This document shows, piece by piece, positions 37,681 through 46,900 of a DNA stretch of 64,000 bases. Below the pieces are notes generated by a model. That model had not been told where the DNA came from and ran no database searches. It saw only the letters and a program-made list of their open reading frames with translations. Position 1 is the stretch's first letter. Every line of letters starts with the position of its first letter. The stretch comes from Salipaludibacillus daqingensis (GTDB lineage: Bacteria; Bacillota; Bacilli; Bacillales; Salisediminibacteriaceae). The stretch is taken from positions 104,042 to 168,041 of the forward strand of contig NZ_JARZHF010000011.1 in NCBI RefSeq assembly GCF_029891575.1. The letters are read 5' to 3'. Both the position numbers and the translations under genes were made by a program.

Positions 37681-37900
37681 TACCCTCCATGAAATTGAAC
37701 AGACCACTTTCCGCTTTTATCCTCGAACTCACAAAATTCGATTTCTTTCGTTTTGTCTATTCCTTTAATAATAATGAGATTTTTTTCAATATCCACTGTT
37801 TCAATATCAAACCTTTCATAAGAATTGATTGACTAAGCTCAAATCGATCTTCATAACCATACATACAGACGATCTTTACATTACTTAGTCTTGTTTTTAT
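37681..37900 (-). pseudogene. Frameshifted remnant of an unrecognised small gene
   Basis: On the minus strand from about 37900, KTRLSNVKIVCMYGYEDRFE runs into a stop. After a one-base shift near 37815 the frame continues FDIETVDIEKNLIIIKGIDK and FEDKSGKWSVQFHGG before a stop at about 37681. The two parts form one plausible coding sequence broken by a frameshift. Neither the family nor a start codon is clear. It lies directly downstream of the membrane protein gene at 37897-38895. Confidence 0.45.
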
Positions 37901-38895
37901 GATCGTGGATTTGACCGATAGTAGCCTCCTCCTTCTTCTGCTGTTAAATTAACTGAAGTATCTCCATCCCCGTCTCTGTAATACCCATCAACATACGTCC
38001 CGTCTTCACGATAATATCCATCAACTTCATGAGGTTGTACAAAATGTTCACCTTCACCAACCTCATTAGTAAGGTGATCGTAATCGGAAAATTCGGATCC
38101 TCCAATAAAATCTAATGACTCTATTGCATCACCTATAAAAGATCCTCCTAGGAAAGCAATTCCTAATAAAGAGCCGCCAACTATTACTTTTTTCTTGTCC
38201 CTTTTAACCAGTCCATCGACAATATTGTATGTATGCCGAAAAGGAGCTGTAACTACATTCGTAGCTACTTTCTTAACACGTTCCCATCCAGTTGGTTTTT
38301 TTATCTTTTCTAGCTCACGAATCGCATTATTATAATCAGCAACCCTTCGCTCCAATTCATTAACTGACTTCTCACAGTGTTGCTTCAATTGATTAAGGTA
38401 TGTCATTCTTTGGTTATATAATGAAGGAAAGTATTTTTTATATTTAACAGAACGTTGATCGATAATAGATATCGTTCTCATAGCAAAATTTATATGCTTT
38501 TTAAAATAAAGAATACCTGATTCACCTGCATACTTCTTTTCAAGACAAAGATGAATTCGTTTTAAAGCACCTTTCTCAATATTAAGACCTTCTTGATCAT
38601 AGTACCTCTTGTCTAATTGATATTTTTCTTCTAGTTCTGGCGCTCTAGTTCCCTCCATGAGATATTGACACTTAAAAATATCTCTATGACTATAAAGCAT
38701 ATAGTTATAATTTGAAGTAAAAGATTGGTCAAATTCTCTTAAAACTTTTTTATATTTTTGACGCTTTATCATGCGTTCGAGCAACCCACCTTGAAAAATC
38801 GGAAGATAAGGCTTAATTCTTTTTTCCATTTCAATTTCTTTTACTATCACTATTGAAATTCCTATTAATATCAAAATTACTATGAAATAATTCAT
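37897..38895 (-). CDS. Membrane-anchored protein with repeated YYR tail motifs
   Basis: 332 residues of no named family. An N-terminal membrane helix (residues 2-19, NYFIVILILIGISIVIV) is followed by a basic helical body rich in Tyr and Lys, a second hydrophobic stretch (KKVIVGGSLLGIAFLGG, about 233-249) and an acidic tail. The tail carries three short repeats: VDGYYREDGTY, VDGYYRDGDGDT and GGGYYRSNP. Similar YYR-G-x-YV tails occur at the ends of assorted bacterial proteins of unknown role. The ATG follows the stop of the NERD gene directly (TAAATG), with GAAGGG seven bases upstream, so the two proteins are made together. Confidence 0.6.
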   Translation of the reverse strand: MNYFIVILILIGISIVIVKEIEMEKRIKPYLPIFQGGLLERMIKRQKYKKVLREFDQSFTSNYNYMLYSHRDIFKCQYLMEGTRAPELEEKYQLDKRYYDQEGLNIEKGALKRIHLCLEKKYAGESGILYFKKHINFAMRTISIIDQRSVKYKKYFPSLYNQRMTYLNQLKQHCEKSVNELERRVADYNNAIRELEKIKKPTGWERVKKVATNVVTAPFRHTYNIVDGLVKRDKKKVIVGGSLLGIAFLGGSFIGDAIESLDFIGGSEFSDYDHLTNEVGEGEHFVQPHEVDGYYREDGTYVDGYYRDGDGDTSVNLTAEEGGGYYRSNPRS

Positions 38896-39843
38896 TTAAT
38901 TTCCCTTCCCCCGATACCTACCCACGATCTCAACAATAGCCGGACCATACTTCTCCCCTTTAACTTTCCCAAAGCCTTTTACCTTCAGCAGGTCATCTAT
39001 ACTTGTCGGCATTTTAACAATGATTTCATCTAATGTTGAATTGTAGAAGATCAAGTAAGGTTTCATTTCTTCTAACTTTGCTTGCATTAATCGATATTCT
39101 TTAAGCTCTTTGTAAAGTGCTTCTTTACTAGTTTCTTTCTTTGGCATTGTAATAGGTTTTACTTCTGGCTTAGGTTCTGTTTTCGTTTTTGGTTTAGGGG
39201 CTGGCTCTACTTTTGATTTTGCTGCTGGTTTATGTTTCGGTGCGTCTAGTTTGTATTTCTCAATATCTACGTCTACTGTTTTGTTATTGGCCATGATGTA
39301 ATCAATAATATTCATGATGAAATTATCCAGCATATATCGATCTTTTCTATGTAGTTTCATGTCTTCTGATAAATAGTTTACGAGTTGATCAGACTTTATA
39401 ATAAGATCCTGCACAGCCTTTGGGGCACGTTTTTTATCGATAATTGATTTAGGATTAGCTAGTACAACAATCGGTTTGACGGGTGTTTTCTTTATAAAAC
39501 CTTGATCAGTTAACATTTTCTTCAGGATCCGACAATGTCTTTCACTTTGTGTAACAGGGCTATACATTCCCTCTCTTTTTACCACCTTGCCATACTTGTT
39601 ATTAATTTTCCGAATAAATTCACCAGAATCATTGACCTCAATATCTCCATATAACTTCTTCGTTTCAATGACATAGATAACACTGTGGGTAACGACAATG
39701 AAATCAAACTGAGCCGTATAATCCTCCACCTGTAAACGCACATCATGCAAACAAATCATCGGCAGCATAGAGTTCTTTAACTCGTAGTTCACATTTGATT
39801 CGCCAATTAATCCGATTTTGAATAACTTCAAATCGTTCTCCAC
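38896..39843 (-). CDS. NERD nuclease-related and HRDC domain protein, with a frameshifted 5' end
   Basis: 315 residues as read from a GTG at 39843. Residues about 8-130 are a NERD domain (IGLIGESNVNYELKN, FDFIVVTHSVIYVIETKK with the catalytic-type ExK). A Pro/Lys-rich linker (PKPKTKTEPKPEVKP) follows, and residues about 245-312 form an HRDC-like DNA-binding domain ending VKGFGKVKGEKYGPAIVEIV. The true start seems to be the ATG at 39992 (MVLKNIFKALSDKRD), with AAAGGGTG upstream. That frame runs into the main one only if one base is added near 39945. Either the gene is damaged or translation begins at the internal GTG. It probably acts on nucleic acids with the coupled membrane protein. Confidence 0.7.
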   Translation of the reverse strand: MENDLKLFKIGLIGESNVNYELKNSMLPMICLHDVRLQVEDYTAQFDFIVVTHSVIYVIETKKLYGDIEVNDSGEFIRKINNKYGKVVKREGMYSPVTQSERHCRILKKMLTDQGFIKKTPVKPIVVLANPKSIIDKKRAPKAVQDLIIKSDQLVNYLSEDMKLHRKDRYMLDNFIMNIIDYIMANNKTVDVDIEKYKLDAPKHKPAAKSKVEPAPKPKTKTEPKPEVKPITMPKKETSKEALYKELKEYRLMQAKLEEMKPYLIFYNSTLDEIIVKMPTSIDDLLKVKGFGKVKGEKYGPAIVEIVGRYRGKGN

Positions 39844-40020
39844 TCGTTTTTTATCAATGGTCCCCGATGTATCCTCTAGTAATGACTCTAGTTGCGTAAT
39901 ATTCTGCGGACTTTCTGAGAACTCTTTCTTAAAATAGCTGTTTTAATATCCCTTTTATCAGACAAGGCTTTGAAAATATTCTTCAACACCATTCGCGGCA
40001 CACCCTTTTAACTATGTATG

Positions 40021-40075
40021 TACGTTGAACTATATCATTATCCCTATGAAGATACCGTCGAAATTTGTCGGTATA
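40021..40075 (-). promoter_or_regulatory. Upstream element shared with the SF1 helicase gene, copy 1
   Basis: ACTATATCATT, then TCCC, then TACCGTCGAAATTTGT are matched almost base for base at 48990-49047, upstream of the large helicase gene, while the flanks differ. The symmetric core GTCGAAATTTGTCGG resembles paired Spo0A boxes (TGTCGAA). It lies about 30-80 bases before the ATG at 39992. Interpreted as a shared promoter or operator. Confidence 0.45.
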
Positions 40076-40130
40076 GGTAAGTTCACCTAAATATATCTAA
40101 AAAAGTCCCAAATAATTTATTTCAAACTAA

Positions 40131-40172
40131 AAAATCCACTGGAGATGAGAATACTCATCTCCAGTGGATTTT
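40131..40172. terminator. Strong terminator downstream of the reverse transcriptase
   Basis: A 19-bp perfect stem (AAAATCCACTGGAGATGAG with its complement) and a four-base loop AATA are bounded by A- and T-runs, so it works in both directions. It ends the reverse transcriptase transcript and insulates the NERD operon. Confidence 0.88.
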
Positions 40173-40290
40173 GAACTTTATCTTTATTATAGTTTTTATT
40201 CAGACAACTAAGAGTTTTCAGTTCCAATAAATCACTATAAAAACATCCTGACTCTTAAGGAAATATAAAAAGTCAGGTTATTAATATTTA

Positions 40291-41670
40291 TTAATTTTCT
40301 AAGCGTAAATTTATCCTCTTCCAATGATTTTTAACTTGATGTTCCATAAGGTTATTGGTAGTTTTGTTTTTATCAAATGTTTGTTGTGCTCGAGTTGCAT
40401 AGCTTAAAAAGTTACCATGCCCTTTACTCTTTTTGCCAAGGTGAGTATAGTTTTTAAATAAACTTTTCCTTTGAGCTTTCTGGTTAGACTTTTTTGTTAG
40501 TCTATTACATATCCTAACTTTCTTGTATGCTCTACTATAATATTTAAAGAGGCTTTTCTCTCTAATTCTTACATTATAACCGTCAAAACTAAAACCTAAA
40601 TAATCTAACTTAGTGGAGGAATTGTCTAAATCCAATATTTCATTATCCGAGTAATAAAATTCATCTGTCTTCTCGGGCTGAATTTCTAATCCTGGGATAC
40701 TATCTCGCAAAAAATCAACATAATTTGTTAGAGAATCACGGTCAAATTCACCAATATTATCTGTTGGAATAACAATAATTAAATCATCACAATACCTTCT
40801 ATAAAGACCGTTCAAATCTTGAACATAGTTATTTAATAAACGATCAAATTCCAAAAGATAAATATTTGAGCAAACAGAACTTATTCCCGCTCCTTGAGGA
40901 ATTCCGTATGATTTTTTATTATTATGGATATTAATTTTCTTAAACTCTCTAAATTCTCCTTCGTTACTAAAATACCGTGATAGCTGTGTACTATTATCCT
41001 TTCCTTTATTTTCCATCTCTCTATCAATGTCTGCTTTTTCTATCCAGCTGTATTTAGTTATATTTTTAAATACTGCAAAAAAGTCTTGAGGAAGTGTTTT
41101 TACGTTTAAAGCTGATTTTATTTTCTCTTTTAAGTATTTATGGTCCAGGTTATCAAAAAAACTGGTGAAGTCCGCAACATAAACGTAAGCATTATCTTGT
41201 TTCCTTATAAAATCAATTACCTCTTTAGCAAAATCTATATTACTCTTACCTTCTAAATTATTTCTATAAGCTGTAGCGACTTGATCTGTTCCGAGCTCCT
41301 TTACTCTCTCATTGTATTTATGATTTAATAAATCTCCATAATACTTGTAAATGAAACTATCTATATGGGAAGCGTAAAATATCTCCCGTTCTTTAATTTT
41401 CTTTAAGTTATCCTTTTTTATATATTTATTAAATCTTATCTGAAAATGTATGAATGGGTAAAAACCATGCTCCGCTATCCAGCATGGGTCATTGACTTTA
41501 TTTTTTACTCTTTTAAAGGCAACTTTTCTATCGAAATGTACATATCTCTTAGTTTTATACTTTGATTCTTGTATTTTTGAAGAGCTTGCAAGAGTATCTA
41601 ATCGTAGTCTATTATCATGCGTCACCGCAATTCCTCCCTTGCAAGCATACTTGGTTTCACTTATAGACAA
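40291..41670 (-). CDS. Defence reverse transcriptase, DRT2 (UG2)-like
   Basis: Up to 459 residues. Reverse transcriptase motifs: ADFTSFFDNLDHKYLK (motif A, about residue 172), SYGIPQGAGISSVCSNIYLL (motif B) and LYRRYCDDLIIVIP with the catalytic YCDD (about 295), then KLDYLGFSFDG. There is no group II intron maturase or endonuclease domain, no retron-like layout and no fused nitrilase. YCDD, the single-domain length, the GGIAVTHDNRLRLDTLA opening and a structured RNA-like leader upstream fit DRT2, whose enzyme copies a noncoding RNA into repeat cDNA. The track start is a TTG at 41670 with a weak ribosome site; a GTG at 41625 has AGGGAGG seven bases upstream but would cut the family N-terminus. 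The DRT2 assignment is by memory of motifs. Confidence 0.72.
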   Translation of the reverse strand: MSISETKYACKGGIAVTHDNRLRLDTLASSSKIQESKYKTKRYVHFDRKVAFKRVKNKVNDPCWIAEHGFYPFIHFQIRFNKYIKKDNLKKIKEREIFYASHIDSFIYKYYGDLLNHKYNERVKELGTDQVATAYRNNLEGKSNIDFAKEVIDFIRKQDNAYVYVADFTSFFDNLDHKYLKEKIKSALNVKTLPQDFFAVFKNITKYSWIEKADIDREMENKGKDNSTQLSRYFSNEGEFREFKKINIHNNKKSYGIPQGAGISSVCSNIYLLEFDRLLNNYVQDLNGLYRRYCDDLIIVIPTDNIGEFDRDSLTNYVDFLRDSIPGLEIQPEKTDEFYYSDNEILDLDNSSTKLDYLGFSFDGYNVRIREKSLFKYYSRAYKKVRICNRLTKKSNQKAQRKSLFKNYTHLGKKSKGHGNFLSYATRAQQTFDKNKTTNNLMEHQVKNHWKRINLRLEN

Positions 41671-41888
41671 TCGCTAGCCTATAATAGGACTACTACATTC
41701 ACGAACATGTTATACTTTGATTAGTATAATTGAAAGGTTGATTACAACTGGAGGAGTTGAAGTCCAGATGCAATATTCTTCAACAATGTCCACCGCAATT
41801 GTTATCTGTGTAGTAACAAGGATAATCTACGAGTGGTTAATGCTTGACAGAAATTCACCTAAAACCCTCACAACTTCTTTTGTGAGAC
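41671..41888 (-). ncRNA. Predicted structured RNA leader of the reverse transcriptase (candidate reverse-transcription template)
   Basis: From a predicted start near 41888 to the reverse transcriptase start, about 218 nt can fold into five simple stem-loops: 41886-41867 (CTCACAA/TTGTGAG, 7 bp), 41819-41799 (TTGTTA/TAACAA with ACA in the loop), 41784-41756 (GTTGAAG/CTTCAAC, 15-nt loop), 41729-41710 (TTATACT/AGTATAA) and 41688-41678 (CCTA/TAGG). An extended -10 promoter precedes it. The size and place match the DRT2 noncoding RNA, which serves as the template of its reverse transcriptase. It has no obvious protein on the sense strand. The fold was read by eye. Confidence 0.6.
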
Positions 41889-41894
41889 ACTGCA

Positions 41895-41923
41895 ATTCTA
41901 TCATAAATTGATATATTTACCAA
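41895..41923 (-). promoter_or_regulatory. Promoter of the RNA leader and reverse transcriptase
   Basis: On the minus strand: -35 TTGGTA (41923-41918), a 17-base spacer and an extended -10 TGATAGAAT with the TAGAAT box at 41900-41895. Transcription should start near 41888, only a few bases before the first stem-loop. It is the best promoter match in this interval. Confidence 0.65.
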
Positions 41924-42400
41924 CTTAAATTAAAATGATTCCTAATATTTTCTGCATCATAATAAAACTTCACTTACATATGGTAAGGTTTATCAAAGCT
42001 AATTCTAAACTGTCAAACTTTACCGACTGTGTAATAGCATTATGTTTATTAATCTCCATTAAATTATCTATTTTCTTAAAAATCAATACCAACTACTTGA
42101 AAACGATAAAATTGAGTTATTCTATTCCCTCCATTAGGCGATGTCGTTTGAAGTAGTTGTTTATTTTCTTCTCATCAATTTTAGAATGTTTAAATTTTTA
42201 GGTGCCAAGTGTTCTTATTTCAATTTATTAACACACTCTTATCTTGAAAATCCTTAATAGCAATATAGGGCATCTACCACTCCTTTTGAACTTAAGTAAT
42301 GCTTACGTAAATAAATATCTTTTATTTGTATAAATGGATTTCTATTATCAACATGAAGCAAAATGTCCACTTTACTAGAACGACGCACAAAACTTATGAA
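41924..42400. other. Noncoding region upstream of the reverse transcriptase with a long imperfect inverted repeat
   Basis: About 475 bases without a convincing gene. CAACTACTT at 42090 with AAAACGA beside it pairs with TCGTTT and GAAGTAGTTG at 42144-42159, making an imperfect 16-bp stem with a loop of about 37 bases. It could be a terminator-like end for the HNH gene or part of a longer RNA. A partial AGTGCC-type repeat (GGTGCCAAGTG) is near 42201. Small plus-strand frames here have no ribosome binding site. Confidence 0.45.
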
Positions 42401-43801
42401 TTAATCATAAAAGATTTCATCAAGGTCTTTCATGATATCAATAACATCTTCCACTAACTTGTTTTCATTCCTGTTAGATAGAGTAACTACAAGGGAATCA
42501 AGGTTATTTTGTACATCTTTTTTTAATTGATCTTTATTTTCTGGGACTGGTTTAATTATATTCTTACTACAATTTCTCCAGTAGTTAGCTACACACTTAG
42601 AATAAGCGTGTTTTATATTAGCGGTCTCAATAGCTGGATGACACTGATCGCATAGAGTTACAAGATTATCTTTGTGGTTGACTCCACCATATTTTCTAGG
42701 AATTTTATGATGCACATGTAATCCCTTATCAGAATCACAAATTACGCAAGTCCAGTTATCACGATCTTTTACTTCTGTTTTTAATGACTCGTTAAAACTT
42801 TGATTCCAAATATCACTAAAAAGAACCTGGCCCCCTTTTTCTTCAATGCGATCTAAAACTTCTTGGTGAGGGAGAATAATCATTTCAACTAATCTAAGAA
42901 TTATAGAAGAGACAGTATCTGTATCTTGTTCATCAGAAATAAATTCCTCGACGACTTCATGCTCCTCTTCGAACACTAATTCAGATAAATCACATACATA
43001 AGTTCTTATTTCCTCAATATTATAACCACTATAATTATTCATGAAATCTTTTGTTTTCTCATAAAAAACTTCTAGTGAATCACTTTGCCATCCACTTATA
43101 TGTTTTTTAATATTATTAGGAATATTTTTCCTCCATATATTATTTTGTGTTTTTTTCTCTGTTTTTTTAATTGCTCCATCACGATATTTTTCAATAACCT
43201 CTAAAGGATTAATTATATCTTTTCCTTCTTTGCACCTTTCCTCATATAGGTCCTTTAAAGTTTTTAAAATAAATTCTCGGTCATCCGCTGTGTTTACATA
43301 TCGCATTTCTTCATCTGTTATTTCATTAAAGTTTATAGCTAATTGTGGAAGCTCAATTAAATCCATTTTATTTACTAAAAACATAATTTGATCAATGACT
43401 ACACTAGTTGTTTCGTAGAAATTTAATTCGCGAAGAAGGATTTCGAGCTCTTTTTCAGTATAGGGTTCTAAGTCTTGTATTATTATTGATTTAAAATTTA
43501 ATTCTTGAAAATTAGGAATATAATTTATTTCCATGTTTTTTATTTTGTTCATTATTTTATGCTGAATAGTATCTGAAATTTCGTTTTCGTGACTCATTTT
43601 TACAGCATCTTTATTTATTATCTCTAAAAGTACTTTTAACTCATTTGTACTTAAATGAGATAAATCTTCTGGTTTATTTAGATATAACGGTACATCCTCA
43701 AAACCTGGTACAGATTTAATTTCATTAAGTTTTACAAGGTGTAAAATTTCTTTGATAATGTAAGCATCTTCAATTTTATTATCTAGATTTTTTGAAGTCA
43801 C
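42401..43801 (-). CDS. Large helical protein with a C-terminal HNH nuclease domain
   Basis: 466 residues. The first 330 are predicted helical and acidic, with no family I recognise. Residues about 345-400 form an HNH domain: VKDRDNWTCVICDSDKGLHV then HHKIPRKYGGVNHKDN and LVTLCDQCHPAIE, giving the Cys pairs for structural zinc and the catalytic His. The start is a GTG at 43801, with GAGGGGG just upstream. It lies between the SF1 helicase-nuclease gene and the reverse transcriptase, all on the minus strand. The 730-base gap to the reverse transcriptase argues that it is a separate system, possibly a restriction-like nuclease. Confidence 0.75.
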   Translation of the reverse strand: MTSKNLDNKIEDAYIIKEILHLVKLNEIKSVPGFEDVPLYLNKPEDLSHLSTNELKVLLEIINKDAVKMSHENEISDTIQHKIMNKIKNMEINYIPNFQELNFKSIIIQDLEPYTEKELEILLRELNFYETTSVVIDQIMFLVNKMDLIELPQLAINFNEITDEEMRYVNTADDREFILKTLKDLYEERCKEGKDIINPLEVIEKYRDGAIKKTEKKTQNNIWRKNIPNNIKKHISGWQSDSLEVFYEKTKDFMNNYSGYNIEEIRTYVCDLSELVFEEEHEVVEEFISDEQDTDTVSSIILRLVEMIILPHQEVLDRIEEKGGQVLFSDIWNQSFNESLKTEVKDRDNWTCVICDSDKGLHVHHKIPRKYGGVNHKDNLVTLCDQCHPAIETANIKHAYSKCVANYWRNCSKNIIKPVPENKDQLKKDVQNNLDSLVVTLSNRNENKLVEDVIDIMKDLDEIFYD

Positions 43802-43934
43802 TAGTTATCCCCCTCTTGAATTGAAATATCTAAATCTAAAAATCATTTTGTACTAGTACAAAAAAATGCCCTCATTTAACGCCCCAAAAAATATACAATA
43901 TTGTTTTCAGTTTCTTAATTTATTTTAATTAACA

Positions 43935-46900
43935 CTAAGCTTTATAATACCACCCTGGTCTTCTATCGATTGCTTTGCTACCTTTAGATGTAAAGATAAA
44001 TATATAACCTATACTTTCAAGATACTTTAAATCAGCAGCTAATTCTTTGCCACCAACTATCCAAATACAACCTCCTTTGTCCCGTTTATCAACTACTTCA
44101 AAGCCTTTCCGTTCCAAATAATCATATAATGAAAAATCTTCTTCATCCTCATGAATATCCTTAGAATCTTCTTTTACTTCAGGAGTTTCCGCAACTTTTT
44201 CTTTAGTTTCTATTTCATCCTCGAATAAATCCATTTGCGTTGTCAATTTCTCATCTTTCATATCAAACAATTTAGTCTGAACAGCTACACTAGCGGCTCT
44301 TTCCTTTTCTTGCTCCATATCTTTAAATGGTTCTGAAATTCCGTTCACAAGATTAGCCCTTTCAAACGGTTCAGTCGTTGCTGCAGTATGATCTACTGGT
44401 TTAAACTCGTTAGAATAATTATCTGACATTATTGGCTGCTCAAATTCTGACTGTATCCCCATTTTCTTAAGTCTTTCCCATAGGCTTTCCATTGCTTTCG
44501 TTCTATTGAAATAAAACTCTCTGCCTCGTATTCGCCAGAATTTCCAGCCTGATCGTTCTAAAGATTCTTGTCGCTGCATATCTTCATCGAATTTTTCAGG
44601 GCCGTGCCATCTTTCGCCATCACATTCGATAGCTAAACGATCCCCAATCCCCTCAACGACAAGATCAATTCGATACCGTCCTACTTTCACTTGAGGTGTC
44701 ACTTTATATCCTTTAGCAACGATCATGCGAAGGACATCGATCTCAAACGGTGAATCACATAATTCTTCTAAATTCTCTATTTCTTCATTGATTCGATTTG
44801 GCTGCTTACAATAGCCAATTAAACGATAACGTAGATCATCAACACTTAAATCTTCTGAGTCCACCGAGTGATATAACCTCATTTGATTTTTAGCTCGGCT
44901 TGCTGCAACATTCATTCGTTGTTTTTCACTATTTCTTGTCAGTGATCGGAATCTTCTATTTGGTGCAACGACCATGGATAGACAGATAATATCTCGTTCG
45001 TCACCTTGAAGAGTATAAGCATTGCCACAAATAATTTTCCGTTTAACAAATTGTTCATCGCCAATTTCTTCCCTGATTAATTGCTCAAGCAGTGCCGACT
45101 GTTTAGTCCCTTGAAGGGCTATGACACCAATCGTTTGTTCAGTAAATTTTGGATCTGCCACGATCTCAGAAATATCTGCAGCGATTTTTTCTGCTTCTGG
45201 ACGGTTAATATCTTTTTCTGCATCATCATTGTAGCCGTCGTTCACTTTAATCGCCTTTACTGGTGGATCGATCTTCTGATTTTCCAACGGTAAACGAAGA
45301 GGAATCATTTCTCCACCGTAACTTAAGTCATTGGAAAACTGAATGATTTCTGGGACACAGCGAAAATGTTCTCGGAGCATTAACTTGCCTTCTTTAGGAA
45401 ATGTTTGTTCTGCCAATTCATATAGTGAGATATTTCCATCTAACAGTTTGGCGTTTGGAACATCGTTTAAATAGCGATTGACTAAATCGTAAACATCATC
45501 TTGCTTTGTCCCTATTGCCTGAGGACTGATCTGTTCTTCATCTCCAACAACAATGATCTTTTTTCCTCTTAGCAAAACATTCGTTGAAAACAAATCACAT
45601 TGGCTGCTTTCATCAAATATGACAACATCAAATTTTTCATTTGTCACGGGGAAGTTCTCTAATACTTGGTTCACGGGCATCACCCATACTGGGATCGCTC
45701 CTTGAGCCGTCTTCATCGATTCTCTCGCACCTTCTAAATTCACTTGAGCATGTTTCCCGCTGCCTTTTCCATATCGTTTAATATAAGACTTCCAAGAAGA
45801 AAGGGCGCGTTTTTCTGTATCAGAGATTCTCGCCAACTGCGCTTTCCACGTCGATGCCGTGACAATCTCTGTAATTAATTTTTCTTGTTCTTGATGTTGC
45901 TCTTCCAACTGATCTTTTATCTTTGCTACATTCATGTCTTTCGTCTCATCAAGCCACGTTTGTAACTTACGGAGTTCAAAAGCATGATGATAATTTTCAG
46001 GGTATCCCCACTCGTTGCCTACAGATGATTCAATAGCGACTGCGGTTACCGGGAGCTTCTCTTTAAATGTCGTTAAAACGTCATAAAATGATTTAACTTC
46101 CTTTTGCTTTCCCCTCAATTCTAAAAGCTTCTCTATTAAGTCATTCCAATGCTCCGTATCCTTTTTCTCGAATGCTTCTATGAACTCAAGGATGATTGGA
46201 TGTATGTCTTCTTTCATGCTCGTTTTCTGAAGAGTAGTTAATTCTTCCTGGTATGCCACATTCCATTTATCAAGGTCTAAATAGCCTTTTACAACGAATA
46301 ACTCATCAGCGAATCGTTTTAATGAATCGATATTGTAGAAGTCTATTTGTTTTAATTGGTCCTCCGTAAATTGACGTTGTATTTTCTTTATAAAATCTAC
46401 CGTTTCCACGACAGATGAAACTTCTTTTACGATTCTATCCGCTTCATGAGGAAACCGGTTGGAGTTTTCGTCTACGGTATGATGACCTATTTCGTTCATA
46501 TTGCCGTTTATCACTCTCGCTATTTCTTCTCGAAGTTCTTCATAAGCAAGGTAAGCTTCGACCGGTTCAATGTCTTGTTCATGCATAAGCGGTTTTCCAT
46601 TTAATACAGGTTCTTCGAATAAGTATTTCGCTCGTTTTCCCTTCCATGCATAAAAAAAGAAGTTAGGTTTTTTCCCACTCACCAATCGATCTTTTGCAAC
46701 GCTCAAATCGACCTTTATTTCATGTTTAGGTTTATCAGGCAGCTTTATGCTGTGAGTAACAAGCTGATTGTAGAACTCAAATGCTTTATCCACATTTCCT
46801 TTTTGTGCTTCGACAAAATCGCGCCATCTTTTCTCACGACCTCCACCTGCATGCACTTCTTTTATGATCAATGCAGAGGGCTCTTTTTCAAGCAACTCTT

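Noticed and set aside
40291..41670. Group II intron or retron reverse transcriptase
   Set aside because: No maturase or HNH endonuclease extension, no intron domains and no retron msr-msd type repeat were seen; the single-domain YCDD enzyme fits the defence UG groups better.
41717..41911. 64-residue plus-strand frame as a normal gene
   Set aside because: TTG start with no ribosome site and no family; its openness is reported only in relation to the RNA leader.
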